Assembly (NCBI GenBank): GCA_964036045.1
Contig: OZ038392.1
Location: 25,734,663-25,798,662, forward strand
Direction of reading: 5' to 3'
DNA length: 64,000 nucleotides
Source of the DNA: Eutreptiella sp. 'Long Island Sound 2002'
Taxonomy: Eukaryota; Euglenozoa; Euglenophyceae; Eutreptiales; Eutreptiaceae
A program made the translations under genes and the position numbers. Of the stretch, positions 1 through 9,690 are shown piece after piece. The notes beneath the pieces were generated by a model. The model was not told the origin of the DNA. It did not search any database and saw nothing but the letters and a program-made list of their open reading frames with translations. How positions within the stretch are numbered: position 1 is the first letter of the stretch; the number at the start of each line of letters is the position of its first letter.

Positions 1-1702
1 GACCAAACGGGGGGGTGAGATTGGGGTCCCAAAAGGGGGTCATTTTGGCTGCTCAAAATGAGCCAAAAGCGAAGGTGTCCCTGATAGTATATCTCCACGC
101 CGGCTTAGAGGTCAGATCCGCCATTCCACACGCCATCCACCAGGAGTCCAATGGAGACTCCCATGCCCTTGGCTCCCAAAGATCTCCATGCCACTTGGCG
201 TAGTGACCATCCAAGTTTGGTCCACAATTGCAAAAATGGCAAAATCGGTCGTCTCGGGCGACCGTCCAGGGTAGGAAACCTTGGCGGTCTTGTCGGACCA
301 AGCCTTGATTCACAACCCTCGATATCCCCTCTGGTCCCATGCCCTGGGTTATGGCCTGCTGCCACGCTGGCTGCTTGCTGTTCATCGAGGGGATGAACAC
401 GCGGATGGGGCAGAAAGCAGCATGCGGTGCAAAGGGGGGAATCATGGATCGCACCAAAAGTTGAATAACTCCGGATGGGCCGGAGGAGCAAACAGACTCA
501 AGGGCATTCAACCCTTGGTCATATGCTACAAGAAGCGCACTTCCATATTGGCTAGATCGCTTGCCCCAATGAGATATGGTCGTTTCAATATGGCATACAA
601 TGGGAAAAACACTGAAATTTGGCCAAAATGGCCCACACTCATGATTCAATATCTTCATGGCCACGGCGAGGATCCTTCCAACCAAGGATGCTAAAGACAC
701 ATGGGACTCAGGTCCCAATATATGCCACTTGCCAACCCTCATGGTCGCCTCTAGCTATTTTCCGCATTGAAGAGAAAAGGATACACAAATGGGGCAGAAT
801 GGCAACATACCCAAAATTGGGTGACTCACAACTCTGCCTTCATGAGGAGAGGCCACATGGGGAAACATCCCATTCGATGCGGGTTTATGTGCCCTCTCCG
901 AATTGCCCTTACCCTTGGTCAAGTGGCGCACGCAACCTCGGGAGTGAAATCAGGGGGAGATGGGGTTTGTGGCCATTCTGGGCAAAACGGCCAAAATTCA
1001 CCCAAAAGTAGTCACACGAAAAATCGTATCTCCGTATCACAATAGATACGAGCCTCGGGCTTTTGCATGGATGCAAACCGAAGCTTTGCTTCCCTTTTGC
1101 AACAAGGGTTGAGGTTCAAAGCATAATAGAAGCATTTTTAACACCTCAATCCTTGAAGCACACTATTTATGGGAAAAAGTGCATATATCGGTGATATTGG
1201 CATATATATATCTTTGGGACCTTGGGGAGCAAAAATATGAGTAAACATTTTTAGAGTAGGCCCATAGTGGGTGCCATCAGATATGCCCACTATGGTTAGA
1301 TTGTCTCCGCCAACTCTTGTCATTAGTGCTTGCATACGAGCGCGTGTGCAAAAAGGCAGTATGGCACGCGTGCTCACAAGGCGAATTTATAGAAAATAGA
1401 AGACAAGGTTGCAAAATCCACCAAGCCATCCACGATGTCCTTCGTTGTCTCTACTTTACATGTGGTCTTGGTTCAAGGCTCAACTCCCCATACGCTCTGA
1501 GCACGAGCCTCGGGGGTTTGGCCATTTTGGCCTAATTTTCGACCAAAATTTGCCCTTTCTCAAAAAATGAGTTTTGGTACGCATTGAATTGCGTGGAGCC
1601 ATCGTTGAGTTGGCTCCAAAAACGAAAATGGCCTAGGGTTTTTGGTCGTGTCAGCCTTGTGTTAGGTTATTAACGTTCATGCTCACAAGGCCACAAAATT
1701 AG

Positions 1703-1720
1703 CGTTTGCGCACGCAAACG
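1703..1720. repeat. Perfect 8-bp palindrome with 2-nt loop
   Basis: CGTTTGCG and CGCAAACG are separated by CA. The stem is perfect. Function unknown. Confidence 0.7.
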
Positions 1721-1846
1721 ACTTGGGTTTACAACACCCATGTGCTGCCTAAAACATCCCTATTGCCCGCTTCCCTATACAAAGTGATGTGCCCACCTGA
1801 AAGGGGCATGGATGAAAGGCATAGGGGGGGAATGTAGGGTTCGGTC

Positions 1847-1878
1847 CGAACTCATGGTCCTTGAGAACCATGAGTTCG
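1847..1878. repeat. Perfect 12-bp hairpin, 8-nt loop
   Basis: CGAACTCATGGT (1847-1858) pairs exactly with ACCATGAGTTCG (1867-1878) around the loop CCTTGAGA. No U-tract follows, so it is not an obvious terminator. It could be an RNA hairpin, a protein-binding site or a foldback remnant. Confidence 0.8.
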
Positions 1879-2113
1879 AGCGATCGACGGAAAAGCTTGC
1901 GCGCTGATTTTCTCCCAGACGCGACGGCGAAAAATTATGGTGAACACACCAGATGAAAGTACAGGACAATTCCTCTAGATCCAGCCCTTAGGTTCTCTTT
2001 GAACCTCAAAGGTACTCGAGAAAAATCGATCACAAAACTCGCCACGGCGAAGCGACGAAGGCGCGCGCGCAGGCAGCAATAGGCGGCGATTTCACGACAA
2101 TTAGAAATCGCGA

Positions 2114-2141
2114 TAGAAATCGGATATTTCACCGATTTCTA
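2114..2141. repeat. Perfect 10-bp hairpin, 8-nt loop
   Basis: TAGAAATCGG (2114-2123) pairs exactly with CCGATTTCTA (2132-2141) around an 8-nt loop. An alternative pairing uses TTAGAAATCG at 2101-2110 with CGATTTCTAA at 2133-2142. The three partly redundant arms make a small switch-like or cruciform-prone cluster about 200 bp before the first array. Confidence 0.75.
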
Positions 2142-2332
2142 ACTGAAAATCGATCAAGACAATAAAATTATGGTAATTCCACATCGATTTAAAGGTTAGG
2201 GATCCGATTCCAAATCTCGCGGATTAGGGAACAGGGATATCCCGCTGACAGCCGGTGTGAACGGCTTCCGCACGAGTGTGACGGCTCACAGGCCTCCGGG
2301 CCATGGGCCATGGGTTCTGGGTACCGCTTCAC

Positions 2333-4985
2333 TACGGGTGGTATGGGTACTATCATTGCTATCATTGCTATGGATGCTACGGATGCTACGGATGCTATGG
2401 GTGCTACGCATGCTATGGGTGCTACGGATGCTATGGGTGCTACGGATGCTATGGGTGGTATGGGTACTATCATTGCTATCATTGCTACGGATGCTACGGA
2501 TGCTATGGGTGCTACGGATGCTATGGGTGCTACGGGTGGTATGGGTACTATCATTGCTATCATTGCTATGGATGCTACGGATGCTATGGATGCTACGGAT
2601 GCTATGGGTGCTATGGATGCTACGGATGCTATGGATTCTACGGGTGGTATGGGTACTATCATTGCTATCATTGCTATGGATGCTACGGATGCTACGGATG
2701 TTATGGGTGCTACGCATGCTATGGGTGCTACGGATGCTACAGATGCTATTGGTGCTACGGATGCTATGGATGCTACGGGTGGTATGGGTACTATCATTGC
2801 TATCATTGCTACGGATGCTACGGATGCTACGGATGCTACGCATGCTATGGGTGCTACGGATGCTATGGGTGCTACACATGCTATGGGTGCTACAGATGCT
2901 ATGGGTGCTATGGATGCTATGGGTGGTATGGATGCTATGGGTGCTACGGGTGGTATGGGTACTATCATTGCTATCATTGCTACGGATGCTATTGGTGCTA
3001 CGGGTGGTATAGGTGCTACGGATGCTATGGGTGCTACGGATGCTATGGACGCTTTGGATGCTATGGGTGCTACGGGTGGTATGGGTACTATCATTGCTAT
3101 CATTGCTTCGGATGCTATGGGTGCTACGGGTGGTATGGGTGCTACGGATGCTATGGGTGCTCCGGGTGGTATGGGTACTATCATTGCTATCATTGCTATG
3201 GATGCTACGGATGCTACAGATGCTATGGGTGCTACGCATGCTATGGGTGCTACGGATGCTACGGATGCTATGGATGCTACGGGTGGTATGGGTACTATCA
3301 TTGCTATCATTGCTATGGATGCTACGGATGCTACGGATGCTATGGGTGCTACGGATGCTATGGGTGCTATGAATGCTATGGATGCTATGGATGCTACGGG
3401 TCGTATGGGTACTATCATTGCTATCATTGCTATGGATGCTACGGATGCTACGGATGCTATGGTTGCTACACATGCCATGGGTGCTACGGATGCAATGGGT
3501 GCTACGGATGCTATGGGTGGTATGGGTACCATCATTGCTATCATTGCTACGGATGCTATGGATGCTATGGGTGCTACGCATGCTATGGATGCTACGGGTG
3601 GTATGGGTACTATCAGTGCTATCATTGCTATGGATGCTACGGATGCTACGCATGCTATGGGTGCTACGGATGCTATGGGTGCTATGGATGCTTTGGGTGG
3701 TATGGGTACTATCATTGCTATCACTGCTACGGATGCTACGGATGCTATGGGTGCTACACATGCAATGGATGCTACGGGTGGTATGGGTACTATCATTGCT
3801 ATCAGTGCTATGGATGCTACGGATGCTACGGATGCTATGGGTGCTACGGATGCTATGGGTGCTATCGATGCTATGGATGCTATGGATGCTACGGGTGGTA
3901 TGGGTACTATTATTGCTATCATTGCTATGGATGCTACGGATGCTACAGATGCTATGGGTGCTACGCATGCTATGGCTGCTACGGATGCTATGGGTGCTAC
4001 GGATGCTATGGGTGGTATGGGTACTACTATTGCTATCATTGCTACGGATGCTACGGATGCTATACGTGCTACGCATGCTATGGATACTACCGGTGGTATG
4101 GGTACTATCATTGCTATCATTGCTGGATGCTACGGATGCTACGGATGCTATGGGTGCTACACATGCTATGGGTGCTACGGATGCTATGGTTGGTATGGGT
4201 ACTATCATTGCTATCATTGCTACGGATGCTACGGATGCTATGAGTGCTATGCATGCTATGGATGCTACGGGTGGTATGGGTACTTTCAGTGCTATCATTG
4301 CTATGGATGCTCCGGATGCTACGGATGCTATGGGTGCTGCGGATGCTATGGGTGCTATGGATGCTACGGATGCTATGGATGCCACGGGTGGTATGGGTAC
4401 TATCATTGCTATTATTGCTATGGATGCTACGGATGCTACAGATGCTATGGGTGCTACGGATGCTATGGGTGCTATGGATGCTATGGGTGCTACGGGTGGT
4501 GTGGGTACTATCATTGCTATCATTGCTACGGATGCTATGGGTGCTACGGGTTGTATGGCTGCCACGGATGCTATGGGTGCTCCGAATGCTATGGGTGCTA
4601 TGGATGCTATGGGTGCTACGGATGCTACAGATGCTATGGGTGCTACGGATGCTATGGGTGCTACGAGTGGTATGGGTACTATCAGTGCTATCATTGCTAT
4701 GGATGCTACGGATGCTACGGATGCTATGGGTGCTGCGGATGCTATGGGTGCTATGGATGCTTGGGATGCTATGGATGCTACGGGTAGTATGGGTACTATC
4801 ATTGCTATCATTGCTACAGATGCTATGAGTGCTACGGGTGGTATGGGTGCCACAGATGCTATGGGTGCTCCGGATGCTATGGGTGCTATGGATGCTATGG
4901 GTGCTACGGATGCTACAGATGCTATGGGTGCTACGGGTGCTATGGGTGCTATGGGGACTATCGTTGCTATGGTACGGATGCCATC
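2333..4985. repeat. Array 1 (copy A): 9-bp GGNTGCTAY satellite
   Basis: The array is built from 9-bp words, chiefly GGATGCTAC, GGATGCTAT, GGGTGCTAC, GGGTGCTAT and GCATGCTAT. Runs of 3 to about 15 words are punctuated by a conserved core that reads GGTGGTATGGGTACTATCAT and continues TGCTATCATTGCT. Because the period is three codons and the words lack stops, very long open frames appear in several frames on both strands; I treat these as by-products. The Gly-Cys-Tyr frame on the plus strand is the only one in which the two commonest word differences (A/G at base 3, C/T at base 9) are silent. Confidence 0.95.
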
Positions 4986-4994
4986 TTTGCCGTG

Positions 4995-7900
4995 AAAGCT
5001 TTCATCCTCATAGTCCTCATAGTATCCATAGCATTCATAGTTCATATAGTCCTCGTGGTCTTCATAGTCCTTATAGTATCCATCGCATTCATTGTTCATA
5101 TAGTCTTTATAGTCCTTATGGTCCTTATAGCTCATATAGTATCCATAGTCCTCATAGTTGTCATAGCACCCGTAGTGGCCATAGTAGCCATAGATCATGT
5201 ACTCCTCATAGTTGTCATAACACCCATAGTGGCCATAGTAGCCATAGATCATATAGTCCTCATAGTTGTTATAACGCTCATAGCGGTCATAGTCCTCATA
5301 GTGGTCATAGCACCCATAGCGGCCATAGTAGCCATAGATCATGTAGTCCTCATAGTTGTTATAGCGCTCATAGCGGTCATAGTCCTCATAGTGGACATAG
5401 CACCCATAGTGGCCATAGTAGCCATAGATGATGTAGTCCTCATAGTTGTCATAGCACCCATAGTGGCCATAGTAGCCATAGATCATGTAGTCCTCATAGT
5501 TGTTATAGCCATCATAGCGGTCATAGTCCTCATAGTGATCATAGGGCTCATAGCGGCCATAGTAGCCATAGATCATGTAGTCCTCATAGTTGTTATAGCG
5601 CTCATAGCGGTCATAGTCCTCATAGTGGTCATAGCACCCATAGCGGCCATAGTAGCCATAGATCATGTAGTCCTCATAGTTGTTATAGCGCTCATAGCGG
5701 TCATAGTCCTCATAGTGGACATAGCACCCATAGTGGCCATAGTAGCCATAGATGATGTAGTCCTCATAGTTGTCATAGCACCCATGGTGGCCATAGTAGC
5801 CATAGATCATGTAGTCCTCATAGTTGTTATAGCTCTCATAGCGGTCATAGTCCTCATAGTGGTCATAGCACCCATATTGGCCATAGTAGCCATAGATCAT
5901 GTAGTCGTCATAGTTGTCATAGCACCCATAGTGGCCATAGTAGCCATAGATCATGTAATCCTCATAGTTGTTATAGCGATCATAGCGGTGATAGTCCTCA
6001 TAGTGGTCATAGCACCCATAGCGGCCATAGTAGCCATAGATCATGTAGTCCTCATAGTTGTTATAGTGCTCAAAGCGGTCATAGTCCTCATAGTGGTCAT
6101 AGCAACCATAGTGGCCATAGTAGCCATAGATCATGTAATCCTCATAGTTGTCATAGCACCCATAGTGGCCATACTAGCCATAGATCACGTAGTCCTCATA
6201 GTTGTTATAGCGCTCATAGCCGTCATAGTCCTCATAGTGGTCATAGCACCCATAGCGGCCATAGTGGCCACAGATCATGTAGTCCTCATAGTTGTTATAG
6301 CGCTCATAGCGGTCATAGTCCTCATAGTGGTCATAGCACCCATACTGGCCATAGTAGCCATAGTGCTCATTATTGTCATAGCGCTCATAGCAGTCATAGT
6401 CCTCATAGTGGTCATAGCACCCATAGCGGCCATAGTAGCCATAGTCCTCATAGTTGTCATAGCGCTCATAGCAGTCATAGTCCTCATAGTGGTCATAGCA
6501 CCCATAGCGGCCATAGTAGCCATAGTCCTCATAGTTTTCATAGCGCTCATAGCGGTCATAGTCCTCATAGTTGTCATATCGCTCATAGTGGCCATAGTAG
6601 CCATAGATCATATAGTCCTCATAGTTGTCATAGCATCCATAGCGGCCATAGTAGCCATAGATCATGTAGTCCTCATAGTTGTCATAGCGCTCATAGCGGT
6701 CATAGTCCTCATAGTGGTCATAGCACCCATAGTGGCCATAGTAGCCATAGATCATGTAGTCCTCATAGTTGTTATAGCGCTCATAGCAGTCATAGTCCTC
6801 ATAGTGGTCATGGCATCCATAGTGGCCATAGTAGCCATAGTCCTCATAGTTGTCATAGGGCTCATAGCGGTCATAGTCCTCATAGTGGTCATAGGACCCA
6901 TAGTGGCCATAGTAGCCATAGTCCTCATAGTCGTCATAGCGCTCATAGCGGTCATAGTCCTCATAGTGGTCATAGCACCCATAGCGGCCATAGTAGCCAT
7001 AGTCCTCATAGAAGTCATAGCGCTCATAGCAGTCATGGTCCTCATAGTTGTCATAGCGCTCACAGTGGCCATAGTAGCCATAGATCATGTAGTCTTCATA
7101 GTTGTCATAGCGCTCATAGCGGTCATAGTCCTCATAGTGGTCATAGCACCCACAGTGGCCATAGTAGCCATAGTCCTCAAAGTTGTCACAGCGCTCATAG
7201 CCGTCAGAGTCCTCATAGTGGTCATAGCTCCCATAGCGGCCATAGTGGCCATAGATCATATAGTCCTCATAGTTGTCATAGCATCCATAGCGGCCATAGT
7301 AGCCATATTTCATATAGTCCTGATAGTTGTCATAGCGCTCATAGTGGCCATAGTAGCCATAGATCATATAGTCCTCATAGTTGTCATAGCATCCATAGCG
7401 GCCATAGTAGCCATAGATCATATAGTCCTCATAGTTGTCATAGCGCTCATAGTGGTCATAGTGGCCAAAGATCATATAGTCCTCAAGGTTGTCATAGCCC
7501 TCATAGCGGTCATAGTCCTCATAGTGGTCATAGCACCCATAACGGCCATAGTAGCCATAGTCCCAATAGTTGTCATAGCGCTCATAGCGGTCATAGTCCT
7601 CATAGTTGTCATAGCATCCATAGCGGCCATAGTAGCCATAGATCATATAGTCCTCATAGTTGTCATAGCGCTCATAGTGGCCATAGTGGCCATAGATCAT
7701 ATAGTCCTCATAGTTGTCATAGCGCTCACAGCGGTCATAGTCCTCATAGTGGTCATAGCACCCATAGCGGCCATAGTAGCCATAGTCCTCATAGTTGTCA
7801 TAGCGCTCATAGCGGTCATAGTCCTCATAGTTGTCATAGCGCTCATAGTGGCCATAGTAGCCATAGATCATATAGTCCTCATAGTTGTCATAGCATCCAT

Positions 7901-8830
7901 AGCGGCCATAGTAGCCATAGATCATGTAGTCCTCATAGTTGTTATAGCGCCCATAGCAGTCATAGTCCTCATAGTGGTCGTAGCACCCACAGTGGCCATA
8001 GTAGCCATAGTCCTCATAGTTGTCACAGCGCTCATAGCGGTCATAGTCCTCATTGTGGTCATAGCACCCATAGCCGCCATAGTAGCCATAGATCATATAG
8101 TCCTCATTGTTGTCATAGCATCCATAGCGGCCATAGTAGCCATAGATCATATAGTCCTCATAGTTGTCATAGCGCTCATAGTGGCCATAGTAGCCATAGT
8201 CCTCATAGTTGTCATAGCGCTCATAGCGTTCATAGTCCTCATAGTTGTCATAGCGCTCATAGTGGCCATAGTAGCCATAGATCATATAGTCTCCATAGTT
8301 GTCATAGCATCCATAGCGGCCATAGTAGCCATAGATCATATAGTCCTCATAGTTGTCATAGCGCTCATAGTGGCCATAGTAGCCATAGATCATATAGTCC
8401 TCATAGTTGTCATAGCGCTCATAGCGGTCATAGTCCTCATAGTTGTCATAGCACCCATAGCGGCCATAGTAGCCATAGATCATATAGTCCTCATAGTTGT
8501 CATAGCATCCATAGCGGCCATAGTAGCCATAGTCCTCATAGTTGTCATAGCGCTCATAGCGGTCATAGTCCTCATAGTTGTCATAGCGCTCATAGTGACC
8601 ATAGTAGCCATAGATCATATAGTCCTCATAGTTGTCATAGCACCATAGCGGCCATAGTAGCCATAGATCATATAGTCCTCATAGTTGTCATAGCACCCAT
8701 AGTGGCCATAGTAGCCATAGATCATATAGTCCTCATAGTTGTCATAGCACCCATTGTGGCCATAGTAGCCATAGATCATATAGTCCTCATAGTTGTCATA
8801 GCACCCATAGCATTCATAGTTCCGATAGCA
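4995..8830. repeat. Array 2 (copy A): 9-bp CATAGNNNT satellite
   Basis: The 9-bp words have the form CATAG plus four variable bases. They are arranged in higher-order blocks punctuated by ATCATATAGTCCTCATAG or ATCATGTAGTCCTCATAG. Read on the minus strand the words contain CTATG, the same core seen on the plus strand of array 1, so the arrays look like related 9-mer families in opposite orientation. The minus strand stays open for kilobases in a frame with Tyr every third residue (YED, YDR, YGY types). The plus strand gives an Ile/Val-rich open frame. Nothing indicates which strand, if either, is expressed. Confidence 0.95.
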
Positions 8831-9634
8831 TTCATACTTTTTATAGTAGCTATGATTTCCTATGAAGTAGTCCCTATGGTATATATTGGTATCATGCGTA
8901 GCCCCGAAAGCCCCCGTTTCTTTTGCTAGCAGCCTTGTGCTTGTCTTGGTTGGTATGCCTGATGGTAGTGCAGATAGTGCATTGGTCATCAATCAACAGT
9001 GTTTTCTTAGCACGCAGCCCGAGCTGGATAGCATGCATGCAGGCACTCTGCAGACACTGGTCTACAGAGCCTTTGTTCTGCCCATGCAGAGGCTTTTTCT
9101 GAGAAAAAAAAGTCACCCTGAAGTTTGAAGCTTTTTCGTTTCTGCCCACAAAAGCTAGATGATTCGCTTGTGTGAGAGTTGAAGCTTCTTGCAAGTGTGT
9201 TGCATAAGCAATACGCAGCTGGTACCGCCTCTCTGACCCTGCCCCGCCATCAGCGAATAATCTTTGGCATCGGGTCGCAGCCCCTATTGCAACAAGCTAC
9301 TCTCAGATTTGGTGCATGATTGCATGTGGCATCCACGGTTGGATACGCTTCTTTTCCGTGAGATCCATTGCAAGTCACATCTCCTCCTCATGCAGTCAAT
9401 CCACAGAAAAGCCATCCGATACAATTTGCGAGGGGAGGCGGTGTATTTGCTGCAATTTGTTTGCATTTTGAATTTTGCCGACGGATGACTACCATGCTCT
9501 CCGCACATGCATTCGGGCAACCCAAGGGAGTTATGCATCAGTGGCCGTCTGTTGAGTGGTGCACCGATCGATTCACCACCAGAGCTGAGGGACCACTAGC
9601 TTGCCTAGTTGTGTTTGGTCTCTTGCGTGTCTCT
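8831..9634. other. Duplicated flank of array 2, copy A
   Basis: This stretch is nearly identical to 45640-46439 in copy B. A short plus-strand frame (8886-9128, 80 codons) is open in both copies. Most differences between the copies within it change the amino acid, so I do not call a gene. It ends in a hairpin that begins the inverted-repeat border of the helicase module. Confidence 0.6.
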
Positions 9635-9674
9635 GTCAGTCAGTTTTTGGTCCGACTGACTGACCGACCGACCA
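9635..9674 (+). repeat. Left inverted repeat of helicase module, copy A
   Basis: GTCAGTCAGT (9635-9644) forms a perfect 10-bp stem with ACTGACTGAC (9655-9664), followed by GACC units. The string ACTGACTGACCGACCGACC, read inward here, recurs in inverted orientation at 14718-14757 beyond the divergent gene. The two sites therefore bracket about 5.1 kb holding the helicase and its divergent partner. They could be terminal repeats of a mobile module or merely tetranucleotide repeats. Confidence 0.55.
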
Positions 9675-9690
9675 GGTGTTGATTGTGATC

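Larger units (their letters stand above)
1..2332. other. Non-repetitive flank without a supported gene
   Basis: No reading frame here resembles a known family. The longest frame, on the minus strand at about 53-742, has no recognisable domain and overlaps equally long frames on the other strand, so I do not call it. The stretch does hold several perfect inverted repeats, listed separately, and ends at the first 9-bp array near 2333. Confidence 0.6.

Noticed and set aside
53-742. Minus-strand frame of 229 codons near the left edge
   Set aside because: It overlaps comparable frames on the other strand, has no recognisable domain and lacks a second copy to test conservation.
2286-6134. Very long open frames (up to 1863 codons) through the 9-bp arrays on both strands
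   Set aside because: A stop-free 9-bp period automatically gives endless frames in several of the six readings. No start context, domain or consistent silent-substitution pattern singles out one as a gene.
4995-8830. CRISPR-like array
   Set aside because: The period is 9 bp with no unique spacers of 25-40 bp, and no cas-type gene is present. It is a satellite.
8886-9128. 80-codon frame preserved in copies A and B
   Set aside because: Most of the few differences between copies change the amino acid, so the open frame is better explained by recent duplication than by selection.
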